NCBI GenBank assembly: GCA_014859215.1
Contig: JACUUS010000002.1
Location: 1 to 57,927 of the forward strand
From: Dehalococcoidia bacterium
GTDB lineage: Bacteria > Chloroflexota > Dehalococcoidia > SZUA-161
Direction: 5' to 3'
Length of the DNA: 57,927 nt
Shown here: piece after piece, positions 24,841-33,036 of the stretch
Layout of the letters: each line of letters starts with the position of its first letter
Numbering within the stretch: the stretch's first letter is position 1
Made by a program: the position numbers and the translations under genes
The notes under the pieces: generated by a model
What the model was told of the DNA's origin: nothing
Databases searched by the model: none
What the model saw: only the letters and a program-made list of their open reading frames with translations

Positions 24841-24984
24841 TTAACGTTTCCTCCGGCGGTTTCTCCTCTTCAAAGCGGCGTCCTTGTACACACGGACCAG
24901 GCTTCTTCCGTGCTGGAGCATCTTCCGGCGTCTCCTGGACAATTTCCGGTCACGCTTTTCCTGTCTGGTGCCTTCATTTTCCAT
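24841..24984 (-). CDS. Small arginine-rich protein downstream of uvrB
   Basis: A 47-residue reading frame starts at the ATG at 24984, has GGAGAG five bases upstream, and begins 22 bp after the uvrB stop on the same strand. Twenty-one residues are Arg or Lys; the protein reads MENEGTRQEKRDRKLSRRRR, then a middle LVRVYKDAALKRR, and ends in a basic cluster. I do not recognise the family. The composition suggests a nucleic-acid or ribosome-binding protein. The ribosome site, tight spacing and codon structure speak for a real gene; lack of any homologue information is the weakness. Confidence 0.6.
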   Translation of the reverse strand: MENEGTRQEKRDRKLSRRRRKMLQHGRSLVRVYKDAALKRRNRRRKR

Positions 24985-25006
24985 TGGAACTCTCCGGGCA
25001 CTGCAT

Positions 25007-26977
25007 TCAGACGAGTTCTTTGCGCAGGTCCAGGATCTGGTCTCTTATCAAAGCGGCCTTCTCGTACTCGAAGTTCCTCGCAGCGGTACGCATCTGCGCT
25101 TCAAGGCTCTTGATAAGGCGGGCAATCTCGTCCCTGGGCATGGTGGAAACGGCGGCATAATGTGCGCGGGCCTCGGCAACCACTTTGAGTTGGTCTGTAA
25201 TACCCTTGACGGCCTTGCGGATACTCTGTGGAGTGATGCCATGCTCACGATTGTAGGCGAGTTGAATACGGCGGCGCCGGTCAGTCTCATCCATTGCTCG
25301 CCTCATCGAATCAGTTATCATATCGGCATACATAATGACGTGGCCCTGGGAGTGGCGCGCCGCACGTCCCATGGTCTGAATGAGGGAGCTTTCAGACCTG
25401 AGGTATCCCTCCTTGTCGGCATCGAGGATGGCTACAAGGCTCACTTCCGGGAGGTCCAGGCCCTCCCGTAGGAGGTTTATTCCAACCACAACGTCGTAGA
25501 CGCCCAGCCGGAGGTCTCGCAGAATCTCCACCCGTTCGAGTGTATCGATTTCGGAATGGAGATAGTGAGTCTTGATTCCCATTTCCTTGAGATATTCCGA
25601 AAGCTGCTCGGCCATCCGCTTGGTTAGCGTGGTTACCAGGCAGCGCTGCCCGTTATCGGTACGGCACTTTATCTGATCAAGAAGATCGTCGATCTGTCCC
25701 TTAGTAGGCTTGATTTCAATAGTGGGGTCGACGAGGCCGGTGGGTCTGACCACCTGCTCGACGACCTGGAGGCTATGGGTACGCTCGTAGGGACCGGGCG
25801 TAGCCGAAACGTATATGGCCTGCCCTACGCGAGCTTGAAACTCGTCAAAGTTCAGAGGGCGGTTGTCGAGAGCCGAAGGCAGGCGAAAACCGTATTCGAC
25901 AAGTGTCTTCTTGCGGGATAGGTCGCCGTGATACATGCCCCTGACCTGAGGCAGGCTCATATGGGATTCATCTGTGACGAGCAGGAAGTCTTTCGGAAAG
26001 TAATCGAGCAAGGTCCACGGAGGGCTCCCGGGCGCGCGTCGGGCGAGGTGGCGCGAGTAGTTTTCCACGCCGGTGCAGTAGCCTGTCTCTCTGAGCATTT
26101 CCAGATCATAGTTGGTGCGTGCTTCGAGCCTGGCTGCCTCCAGAAGCTTATTCTGACTCTTTAGCTCCGCAAGTCTTTCACCTAGCTCGGTCTTGATGTC
26201 CTCCATAGCTGCGACGAGCTTATCATGGGACGTTACAAAGTGTTTGGCCGGGTATATGTCTAGCTGCTGCCGCTCGGCAAGGATTTCGCCAGTCAGCGGA
26301 TCGATCTCTAGAATACGCTCTACTTCGTCGCCCCAGAACTGGATGCGAACAGCGATTTCTTCGTAAGCCGGCTGAACCTCAAGGCTGTCCCCCCTCACGC
26401 GGAAACGTCCGCGTGTGAAGTCCACATCATTCCGCTCATACTGCATATCTACGAGCTGCCGCACCAGGCGGTCGCGGTGGCGAACCTCGCCCTGCCTGAC
26501 ACTGGCCATGAAACTGTAATACTCCTCCGGAGCGCCCAGACCATAGATGCACGACACCGAGGCCACAACCACAACGTCGCGGCGAACAAAAAGAGCCCGG
26601 GTTGCCGCATGGCGCAGCTTATCTATCTCCTCGTTGATGTCGGTTTCCTTCTCAATGTAGGTGTCAGTCCGTGGAATGTAAGCTTCGGGTTGGTAGTAAT
26701 CGTAGTAGCTCACGAAATACTCGACGGCGTTTTCGGGGAAGAAATCCCTGAACTCAGAACAGAGCTGGGCGGCCAGGGTCTTGTTGTGGGCGATAACCAG
26801 CGTCGGACGCTGGATGCTTTCGATGACATTGGCGATGGTGAAAGTCTTGCCGCTGCCGGTAACGCCCAGGAGAGTCTGTTTCTGATATCCTTTCGAGAGA
26901 CCGTCTACAAGCCTTTCAACTGCCTGCGGCTGATCACCGGTTAGCGGGAAATCAGATGAAATCTTGAATGCTGGCAT
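25007..26977 (-). CDS. uvrB: Excinuclease ABC subunit B
   Basis: UvrB is the damage-verifying helicase of nucleotide excision repair. The protein of 656 residues has Walker A GVTGSGKT, the beta-hairpin region with YYDYYQPEAYIP, the DESH helicase motif, QTMGRAARH motif VI, and the C-terminal UVR domain (EAQMRTAARNFEYEKAALIRDQI) that contacts UvrC. I prefer the ATG at 26977 because the family begins with FKISSDFPLTGDQPQAV. A GTG at 27049, exactly at the predicted transcription start, would add a leaderless 24-residue extension and cannot be excluded. No SOS box of known type is visible upstream. Confidence 0.96.
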   Translation of the reverse strand: MPAFKISSDFPLTGDQPQAVERLVDGLSKGYQKQTLLGVTGSGKTFTIANVIESIQRPTLVIAHNKTLAAQLCSEFRDFFPENAVEYFVSYYDYYQPEAYIPRTDTYIEKETDINEEIDKLRHAATRALFVRRDVVVVASVSCIYGLGAPEEYYSFMASVRQGEVRHRDRLVRQLVDMQYERNDVDFTRGRFRVRGDSLEVQPAYEEIAVRIQFWGDEVERILEIDPLTGEILAERQQLDIYPAKHFVTSHDKLVAAMEDIKTELGERLAELKSQNKLLEAARLEARTNYDLEMLRETGYCTGVENYSRHLARRAPGSPPWTLLDYFPKDFLLVTDESHMSLPQVRGMYHGDLSRKKTLVEYGFRLPSALDNRPLNFDEFQARVGQAIYVSATPGPYERTHSLQVVEQVVRPTGLVDPTIEIKPTKGQIDDLLDQIKCRTDNGQRCLVTTLTKRMAEQLSEYLKEMGIKTHYLHSEIDTLERVEILRDLRLGVYDVVVGINLLREGLDLPEVSLVAILDADKEGYLRSESSLIQTMGRAARHSQGHVIMYADMITDSMRRAMDETDRRRRIQLAYNREHGITPQSIRKAVKGITDQLKVVAEARAHYAAVSTMPRDEIARLIKSLEAQMRTAARNFEYEKAALIRDQILDLRKELV

Positions 26978-27010
26978 GGTTGGTACTTCGTATTGGTGTG
27001 GCGTCTGAGT

Positions 27011-27030
27011 TGACTTTGCCTGACTTTGCC
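27011..27030. repeat. Tandem 10-bp direct repeat in the uvrB leader
   Basis: TGACTTTGCC occurs twice head to tail, with a partial third copy (TGACTGCC) shortly after. It lies between the predicted transcription start and the uvrB ATG. It could be a protein-binding site or chance. Confidence 0.5.
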
Positions 27031-27055
27031 CTGTGACTGCCAGGCACACAACATG

Positions 27056-27084
27056 ATTGTATCGCAGTTCGACACGACCGGCAA
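27056..27084 (-). promoter_or_regulatory. Promoter of uvrB
   Basis: TTGCCG (27084-27079), 17 bases and TACAAT (27061-27056) on the minus strand; predicted start about 27049. Confidence 0.55.
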
Positions 27085-27091
27085 AAGGCGA

Positions 27092-27745
27092 CTAGGAGAA
27101 GCGTTCGATAAGGCGAGTAATTCCCTCGAAGAAGCCGGCGCCAGCGAACGCGAAGGCCAGTGACTTGATTGTCTTTCCGATCCAGGCGAAGAAGAGGAAC
27201 CGTGAAATTGGATAGCGGAGAGCGCCCGCAGCGGCGGTTGCGAGTTTGATGAAGAAGTTCGGAACTGCGGACACGACAAGGATAGTCACCCCGCCGCGCC
27301 TCTTCATCCAGCTTTCAATCTGGCCGTACCTCTTCCACCTCTTGATTGCGACCTGGCTTCCGAATCCGGCGGTATAACCGGCAAGCTCGCCGACCGGTTC
27401 ACCCAGGCCAGCTGCGATTCCGACGAAGAAGGGGTTGAGACCCAGCCCGGCTGCCAGAAAAGCCGCCCACGAACCCGGCAAAGGCCAGATGGGAGATGCG
27501 CTTCCGATCACGGCCATAAGGAAGACGCCCAGATAACCGGAGGTGGCCAGGTATTCTTCGGGATTGCTCGGCCTCTGGACAAGCGCGCTTACCATCAACA
27601 TAATCAGGACGCCAATTATGAGCAGGGCCAGGTACTTGATATGCGTCCAGGTCCAGAAATTGGAAGGCTTCCTGTTGGAATGGGTTTCGCCGGTGGGAGG
27701 GATATCCGGCTCTGAGCCTGGAGAGGGGTCGGTACGAAAAGTCAT
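27092..27745 (-). CDS. VTT-domain (DedA/SNARE-associated-like) membrane protein
   Basis: The 217-residue protein has a hydrophilic N-terminal tail of about 33 residues, one helix, and the VTT core: GSASPIWPLPGSWAAFLAAGLGLNP, then GEPVGELAGYTAGFGSQ, and a C-terminal FFIKLATAAAGALRYPISRFLFFAWIGKTIK. Relatives include phospholipid scramblases and undecaprenyl-phosphate flippases of the DedA group. The acidic and glycine residues of the re-entrant loop are present. Which lipid it moves is unknown. The ATG at 27745 has no ribosome site, and a candidate promoter starts transcription only about three bases before it. Confidence 0.83.
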   Translation of the reverse strand: MTFRTDPSPGSEPDIPPTGETHSNRKPSNFWTWTHIKYLALLIIGVLIMLMVSALVQRPSNPEEYLATSGYLGVFLMAVIGSASPIWPLPGSWAAFLAAGLGLNPFFVGIAAGLGEPVGELAGYTAGFGSQVAIKRWKRYGQIESWMKRRGGVTILVVSAVPNFFIKLATAAAGALRYPISRFLFFAWIGKTIKSLAFAFAGAGFFEGITRLIERFS

Positions 27746-27754
27746 GTTAAGTAC

Positions 27755-27783
27755 AGATTACGACTGGAAAACGCGCAAGTCAA
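27755..27783 (-). promoter_or_regulatory. Candidate promoter of the VTT gene
   Basis: TTGACT (27783-27778), 17 bases and a weak TAATCT (27760-27755); predicted start about 27748. Confidence 0.35.
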
Positions 27784-27802
27784 TAGAATGTGAGATTGAG
27801 GT

Positions 27803-27831
27803 TTGCGATGCTCCGGTTGTGAAGCTATAAT
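27803..27831 (+). promoter_or_regulatory. Promoter of the B12-binding radical SAM gene
   Basis: TTGCGA (27803-27808), 17 bases, TATAAT (27826-27831). Predicted start about 27838, leaving a 14-base leader that contains a GAGG ribosome site. Confidence 0.65.
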
Positions 27832-27851
27832 GGTTTACTTGAGGCTGACGC

Positions 27852-29708
27852 ATGAACATTGATCGTATCTTACCCACTGTCTCACGTCCAGGGCGCTATA
27901 CGGGGGATGAATGGAACTCCTCCAGGAAGGACTGGGACTCGGCGGAGATCAGGGTCCTCCTTTCGTACCCTGATGTATATGAAATCGGGATGTCCAACCT
28001 GGGCATAGTCATCCTTTACGATATCTTGAACCGGGAACCGGGTGTTCTTGCGGAGAGAGTCTTCTCTCCCTGGGTGGACATGGAGGCAGCGATGAGGCGT
28101 GAAAGTGTGCCTCTGTTCAGCCTGGAGTCCAGACAGCCCGCCCATGAGTTTGATATCTTCGGGCTCTCGCTGGGCTATGAGCTCACTTACACCAATATGC
28201 TTGGCATGCTCGATCTCGCGGGCCTGCCAATACGGGCCAGGGAACGCGGGAATCAGCTTCCCCTTGTAATCGCTGGCGGAGGCTGCGCTTTCAATCCGGA
28301 ACCGGTTGCCGATTTCATAGACCTTTTCGTCATTGGTGATGGAGAAGATGCGCTCATCGAGTTGCTTGACGTCTTCCGGACATGGAAGCGGCAGGGGCGA
28401 CAAAGCAAACGGGACCTGCTTCTCGAAGCGGCGCGTATGCCCGGGATCTATGTCCCCGCATTCTACGAACCCCGATATAACCCGGACGGGACACTTGCCG
28501 CGATTACGGCGGAGATCAAGGAGATCCCTGACAGGATAATCAAACGTATAGTAAGCAGTCTGCCCAAACCGGTAACGAAGCCGGTGGTCCCGTATCTTCA
28601 GACTGTGCATGACCGGGCGGCAGTCGAGATTCAGCGCGGTTGCCTGCAGGGTTGCCGCTTCTGCCAGGCCGGCATCATATACCGGCCTGTCCGTGAGAGA
28701 AGCCAGCGGGAAGTATTGACGGCCGTTGACGAGCTCATCAGGAACTGTGGATATGATGAGGTCTCGCTGCTGTCACTGAGCAGCAGCGACTATCCTGACA
28801 TAAAGTCGGTTGTGTCAGCACTATCGGAGAAGTACAGGGATCGGGCCTTGAACCTCTCGCTGCCCAGCCTGCGACTTGATTCGTCCGGTGTCGCGCTCGC
28901 AGATGCTTTCGGGGACGGGAAGAAAGCGGGGTCTACGTTCGCGCCTGAGGCGGGTACGGAGCGGCTTCGGCGCATCATCAATAAGCGTCTTACAGATGAG
29001 GATATACTCCAGGCGGCAGAAACGGCGGTGGAGCGTGGGTGGAAGAACCTGAAGCTGTACTTCATGATAGGCCTGCCAGGCGAGACCATGGACGACGTGA
29101 GCGGAATAGTGCATCTTGTTCGTAAGATAAAGAACGTGGGCAAAGGCAGGATGAATATACGGGTCAATGCCTCGACATTCACACCGAAGGCGCACACTCC
29201 ATTCCAATGGGTGGCGCAGGCACCGCGTGATGTTCTGGAAAGTCGCCAGCAGGAATTGAGGAGCGGGCTAAGACGGATCGGCGTACATTTGTCATGGCAA
29301 GCGCCGGAGGTGAGCATTCTCGAAGCAGTCCTATCACGAGGAGACCGGCGCCTCAGCTGTGTCATTGAGGAGGCGTGGAAGGCTGGCTGCAGATTTGATG
29401 CCTGGAGCGAATGCTTTGATTTCCAGAGATGGCAGGCTGCCTTTGAGAAATGCGGCCTTGATCCGTGGTGGTATTCCGGCAGGGAGCGTAATCTGGACGA
29501 GATACTGCCGTGGTCACATATCGATACGGGAGTGTCTCCAGGTTTCCTGAAGAGGGAATACCTTCGCAGCATCAAAGGTGTCGAGACCCCGATGTGCGGG
29601 TACGAAAGGTGCAATGCCTGCGGCCTTCAGGAAATGAACGGGGACTGCCGGGCGAAATACCGGGAAATGCAGGCGAAATCGTCCGTCAAAGAGAAGCATG
29701 CTGAGTAG
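27852..29708 (+). CDS. B12-binding-domain radical SAM protein (TIGR03960-like)
   Basis: The 618-residue protein has an N-terminal Rossmann-type cobalamin-binding-like domain (about 30-180, with VYEIGMSNLG and GGGCAFNPEP) and a radical SAM domain whose cluster motif C264-x3-C268-x2-C271 reads GCLQGCRFC. The block AGSTFAPEAGTERLR and the C-terminal cysteine set (CGYERCNACG) match the uncharacterised family TIGR03960. In many bacteria it is followed by, or fused to, a TIGR03936/DUF2344 partner; here the next gene is an unrelated PAP2 phosphatase on the other strand, one base away. A tRNA or RNA modification role has been suggested for such pairs, but no reaction is established. Confidence 0.87.
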   Translation: MNIDRILPTVSRPGRYTGDEWNSSRKDWDSAEIRVLLSYPDVYEIGMSNLGIVILYDILNREPGVLAERVFSPWVDMEAAMRRESVPLFSLESRQPAHEFDIFGLSLGYELTYTNMLGMLDLAGLPIRARERGNQLPLVIAGGGCAFNPEPVADFIDLFVIGDGEDALIELLDVFRTWKRQGRQSKRDLLLEAARMPGIYVPAFYEPRYNPDGTLAAITAEIKEIPDRIIKRIVSSLPKPVTKPVVPYLQTVHDRAAVEIQRGCLQGCRFCQAGIIYRPVRERSQREVLTAVDELIRNCGYDEVSLLSLSSSDYPDIKSVVSALSEKYRDRALNLSLPSLRLDSSGVALADAFGDGKKAGSTFAPEAGTERLRRIINKRLTDEDILQAAETAVERGWKNLKLYFMIGLPGETMDDVSGIVHLVRKIKNVGKGRMNIRVNASTFTPKAHTPFQWVAQAPRDVLESRQQELRSGLRRIGVHLSWQAPEVSILEAVLSRGDRRLSCVIEEAWKAGCRFDAWSECFDFQRWQAAFEKCGLDPWWYSGRERNLDEILPWSHIDTGVSPGFLKREYLRSIKGVETPMCGYERCNACGLQEMNGDCRAKYREMQAKSSVKEKHAE

Positions 29709-29709
29709 T

Positions 29710-30327
29710 CTATGCGATGTAGAGAAACCTTGCCAATCTCAGCGCCCAGGTTGGCAGAGGTTCCGTCGCGGGCATGAAGACTTTGCAGATTAAGACGGCG
29801 GTCACCGTGCCGATTATGGCGCCGCCCAGGATATCCACGAAGAAGTGTATTCCCCCGTAGAAACGCGCAAGCACCCAGAGCGAAGCAAGCGCATACAGTA
29901 ATGCACCTGCCTTGCGATTGCCAAACCAGACTCCCGTAGCGGCCGCAAACGTAATTGTCGCTGCATTACTTGGAAATGATGGATCGTGCGGCAGATAGAA
30001 AATAGTCTGAGCGGCATGCGTGGCGGCGTCCCTGACTGCCGGGTCAGTGACATCGTACGGCCTGGGCCAGAACTTGTTTGCGCTGTTGATGAGGAAGACT
30101 ACCAGGGTGGATATCCCGATAGAAACCGATGCCCCCATTATGGTCCTGTGTATTTGACTTCTCCTGACGGGGTTGGAATAGCCGACCCACAGGCCAAGCA
30201 TGATGAGGGCTATCGAAACGGGTATGAGAAAGTCACTCACTATGATGCTCATTACGCTATCGAATGCGGGAACTCTTCCTACGAAGCCGGTTATCCACAC
30301 TGTCCACTCAGATAGCGGCGGCATCAT
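29710..30327 (-). CDS. PAP2-family phosphatase-like membrane protein, motif-2 His missing
   Basis: The 205-residue protein has about five membrane helices and PAP2-type motifs: KFWPRPYD, DPSFPSNAAT and ARFYGGIHFFVD. Relatives remove phosphate from lipid phosphates such as undecaprenyl pyrophosphate. In motif 2 the usual SxxPSxHA histidine, the general acid, is replaced by alanine (PSNAA), and the motif-1 lysine is closer to RP than in the consensus. The motif-3 histidine is present. The enzyme may therefore be inactive or altered. It overlaps the upstream membrane-protein gene by 20 bases, part of a three-gene set with a GT2-GtrA transferase. Confidence 0.8.
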   Translation of the reverse strand: MMPPLSEWTVWITGFVGRVPAFDSVMSIIVSDFLIPVSIALIMLGLWVGYSNPVRRSQIHRTIMGASVSIGISTLVVFLINSANKFWPRPYDVTDPAVRDAATHAAQTIFYLPHDPSFPSNAATITFAAATGVWFGNRKAGALLYALASLWVLARFYGGIHFFVDILGGAIIGTVTAVLICKVFMPATEPLPTWALRLARFLYIA

Positions 30328-30739
30328 CTGTTTCTCTCTCCTTTTCTCTGCGCAGACTGCTCAGAATCCCACCCCACAGGGTCCTGGTCTTGAGAGTCTC
30401 GACTCCCAGCTTGTACTGTCTTTCGGTGCGGGGCCTGTTTGCTCCAGCATCGACCCTTGCCTCTATCATGGAAGCAAGAATGGCAGTCACCACGTAGGCG
30501 CTTATTATTGCGAGCAGGAACAAGCCGAGCTGCTGAGACCCTTCCACTGTGTGCTGGATGTTGCGGTTTTCATCAGTGAAGAACCAGCCAAAAGCGCCAA
30601 GGATGGCCAGTACACCGAACAGGACCTGGACTCTTGAATCACGGTAGAAGCAGAGGCCATGGAGCCCTGCCACGAGCGAGCCAAGCTGGTATACTCCAAT
30701 TGATGCTATGAAGACCAGGATGAAGTAGTCCGGACGCAT
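30308..30739 (-). CDS. Unknown three-helix membrane protein
   Basis: The 143-residue protein has three predicted transmembrane helices (about 5-25, 38-54 and 70-90), with a conserved-looking polar stretch TDENRNIQHTVEGSQQLG between the second and third, and a basic cytoplasmic tail ending KERETDDAAAI. I do not recognise the family. It lies between a dolichol-phosphate-mannose-synthase-like gene and the PAP2 gene and overlaps the latter, so a role in lipid-linked sugar metabolism or cell envelope is possible from context alone. Confidence 0.75.
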   Translation of the reverse strand: MRPDYFILVFIASIGVYQLGSLVAGLHGLCFYRDSRVQVLFGVLAILGAFGWFFTDENRNIQHTVEGSQQLGLFLLAIISAYVVTAILASMIEARVDAGANRPRTERQYKLGVETLKTRTLWGGILSSLRREKERETDDAAAI

Positions 30740-30758
30740 TAAACGGGTGCACCTTTCC

Positions 30759-31886
30759 TCATCTGTCGGTAGGAACCGTGGATGCGGACCTGACTTTCCA
30801 GGTCCAGACGAAGTTCACGCTGAAATTCCAGACCAGCCCCACCAGGATTGCCAAAAACAAAGCCAGAAGGTCATAGACTCCCGCGAAGCGCGTAAGCGGG
30901 ATGTAAATCGCATAATAGATGGCTATAGCCCCTGCACTAACCAGGTTGAATTTGACCGCCCGGACAAAGAAAGCTCTCTTGCCCCCGGTGCTCTTGTCCC
31001 GGAACGTCCATAAATGATTCAAGGTGTAATTGGACAGAATGGAGACTTCAAGGGCGATTATGAGAGCCCACAGGTCGTACAGGTTCGCCAGCCGGGTCAG
31101 TAGCCAGAACCCGCCGAAGTTCACTCCGAAGCCAGTGGCCCCCACCACGCAAAACTTCAGGAAACGCTTGGCATCACCCTGGAACCAGATGAGGCGTGAA
31201 AGGTGCCTGAGGAAATTCAGCTCTTCTTTGAAGGTGAGATTGCTCTTTCCGCGCTCTCTTCCTCGGAACACATACGGCACCTCGACGACTTTGGCTGCCC
31301 TGCCTTTCATCAATACTTCGAGCAGGATTTTGTATCCCGTGGGAGCCAGTTTCACCCCGTCCACCACTTCCCGTCTGAGGAAGAAGAAGCCGGCGAGAGG
31401 GTCCTTTATCCCGCGGACTGAAGGCAGGAACAGGCCTGTGATGCGCTTGGCCACCCTCGAGATGAGCTCGCGCCTGGAATCCCACTCCTCCATGCCGCCG
31501 CCCTCAACATAGCGGCTCCCGATCACCATGTCAGCTCCGCCTTGCATGGCATCGAGCATGGCGGGAATCGCCTCCGGCGGATGCTGGAGGTCAGCATCCA
31601 TGACGCCGAGTATGCGCCCAGCGGCCTGTCCGAATCCCGCGACCACGGCCGATGCAAGGCCGCGCTCGTTGGTGCGAAGTACGACCTGGACAGGATATTT
31701 GGAAGCAAGGCTCTCTGCCATCTGCGCAGTGCCATCGGGGCTGTTATCATCGACCAGGATCAATTCATACTTGTAGGAGGACAGTGCCTTATGAACCCTC
31801 TCCAGGAGGGGTTCAATATTGTCGCGCTCGTTATAGGTTGGCACTATCAATGAGAGGTACAGGTCCGGATCGGTGTTTGGCTTCAT
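30759..31886 (-). CDS. GT2 polyprenol-phosphate glycosyltransferase fused to a GtrA domain
   Basis: The 375-residue protein joins a dolichol-phosphate-mannose-synthase-type GT2 domain (residues 1-about 235: SLIVPTYNERDNI, LVDDNSPDGT and VMDADLQHPPE with the DxD metal site) to a four-helix GtrA-like domain (about 240-365), which is found in flippase-type proteins. Such fusions load a sugar on a polyprenyl phosphate and move or retain it at the membrane. The donor sugar is not evident. The ATG at 31886 has AGGAG upstream. Its neighbour set (membrane protein, PAP2) fits lipid-linked sugar turnover. Confidence 0.88.
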   Translation of the reverse strand: MKPNTDPDLYLSLIVPTYNERDNIEPLLERVHKALSSYKYELILVDDNSPDGTAQMAESLASKYPVQVVLRTNERGLASAVVAGFGQAAGRILGVMDADLQHPPEAIPAMLDAMQGGADMVIGSRYVEGGGMEEWDSRRELISRVAKRITGLFLPSVRGIKDPLAGFFFLRREVVDGVKLAPTGYKILLEVLMKGRAAKVVEVPYVFRGRERGKSNLTFKEELNFLRHLSRLIWFQGDAKRFLKFCVVGATGFGVNFGGFWLLTRLANLYDLWALIIALEVSILSNYTLNHLWTFRDKSTGGKRAFFVRAVKFNLVSAGAIAIYYAIYIPLTRFAGVYDLLALFLAILVGLVWNFSVNFVWTWKVRSASTVPTDR

Positions 31887-31982
31887 TATGAGCTCCTGAC
31901 GAGGAAGCCGGTGCAGTCACGAATAGTCCCAAATGGCTGAACAGTCGAACAGGGGAAGTGCGGGCCGGAACAAGGCGGTGGT

Positions 31983-32900
31983 TCAACTATATACCGGCGT
32001 GCACCACTGCATGTACTTAGTGCTCATCCCGCACTCGACATCAAAGTAAAGCCTCTGCAATTCCTTCGTTAATTTCCCTATATTGCCCTCGCCCACTTTG
32101 CGGCGATCTATCTCCACCACAGGTGTTACGTGAGCCGCGGTTCCGGTTAGAAAGCATTCATCCGCCAGGTACAGCTCGCTGCGGTCCATATGCCGCTCCT
32201 CGGTGCCGACACCGAGCTCTTGACTGGCGAGATGTATTACGGTGTCCCGGGTTATCCCCAGCAAAATCCGGTCATGCGTGGATGGCGTTACCAGATGGCC
32301 GTTCTGGACCAGGAAGATGTTCTCTCCGCTTCCTTCGGACACATGTCCGTCGGAAGTAAGAAGTATGGCCTCATCGAAACCATTTTCATTGGCTTCAGTC
32401 TTTGCCAGCGCATTGTTGACATAAAGGCCGCAAATCTTTCCCCTGGGAGGGATCATGTTGTCATCGAGCCTTCGCCAGGAGGATACACAGCATCGGATAC
32501 CTTTCTCGGAGTCAAGGTAGGGCCCGAAGGTGGTCACGAATATGAAAAGGCCGTCCTGGAGTCCGTGAAGGCGTACGCCCAGCATTTCGGAACTCTTATA
32601 TGCCACAGGCCGGATATAGACATCCTCGCGGTAGCCGGACCTGCGGACCAGATCTATGGTGATATCGCACATTTCGTCCGCGGAATAGGGAATCCCGATT
32701 TTGAGCAGCTTAGCGCTATTGAGCAGCCTTTTGTAGTGGTCCGCACAGCGGAAAAGATACAGCTGCTTATCCCGGCTGTTCCAGTTGCCACGTATGCCTT
32801 CAAAGCAGGCGGTCCCGTAATGGAGAGCATGGGTCATGATCCCCATTTGTGCTTCAGGCAAGGGGACGAACTCTTTATTATAGAAGGCGTAAGGCGGCAT
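31983..32900 (-). CDS. ilvE: Branched-chain amino-acid aminotransferase
   Basis: The enzyme makes or degrades Leu, Ile and Val by transamination with glutamate. The protein of 305 residues belongs to the class IV PLP fold. Lys155 in PPRGKICGLYVNN aligns with the E. coli PLP lysine, and GFDEAILLTSDGHVSEGSGENIF is the conserved cofactor-binding block. I start it at the ATG at 32900, with GGGAG eight bases upstream. A longer frame to 33005 lies beyond its promoter. It is divergent from the geranylgeranyl-reductase-like gene. No T-box or attenuator is visible in the short leader. Confidence 0.94.
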   Translation of the reverse strand: MPPYAFYNKEFVPLPEAQMGIMTHALHYGTACFEGIRGNWNSRDKQLYLFRCADHYKRLLNSAKLLKIGIPYSADEMCDITIDLVRRSGYREDVYIRPVAYKSSEMLGVRLHGLQDGLFIFVTTFGPYLDSEKGIRCCVSSWRRLDDNMIPPRGKICGLYVNNALAKTEANENGFDEAILLTSDGHVSEGSGENIFLVQNGHLVTPSTHDRILLGITRDTVIHLASQELGVGTEERHMDRSELYLADECFLTGTAAHVTPVVEIDRRKVGEGNIGKLTKELQRLYFDVECGMSTKYMQWCTPVYS

Positions 32901-32929
32901 TAAACGTCTCCCACGGTGAACTGTTGCTA

Positions 32930-32958
32930 AGTATAAACAGCGCGAGAGGCTTAGGCAA
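32930..32958 (-). promoter_or_regulatory. Promoter of ilvE
   Basis: TTGCCT (32958-32953), 17 bases and TATACT (32935-32930); predicted start about 32923, some 23 bases before the ATG. Confidence 0.65.
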
Positions 32959-32976
32959 GTGGCGTACGGCACTCCC

Positions 32977-33005
32977 TTGAGAGAATCCTGCTTTAATGTT
33001 AGCAT
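32977..33005 (+). promoter_or_regulatory. Promoter of the geranylgeranyl-reductase-like gene
   Basis: TTGAGA (32977-32982), 17 bases, TAGCAT (33000-33005); divergent from the ilvE promoter with the two -35 boxes only 18 bases apart. Confidence 0.5.
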
Positions 33006-33036
33006 AAACGGCAGCAGGACTTAAGGTCTATCAGAC

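Noticed and set aside
27031..27091. SOS (LexA) box before uvrB
   Set aside because: GAAC and GTTG occur but with spacing unlike any LexA consensus I know (GAAC-N4-GTTC or CTGT-N8-ACAG).
32901..33036. T-box or leucine-type attenuator before ilvE
   Set aside because: The predicted leader is only about 23 bases and lacks any stem-loop or T-box sequence.
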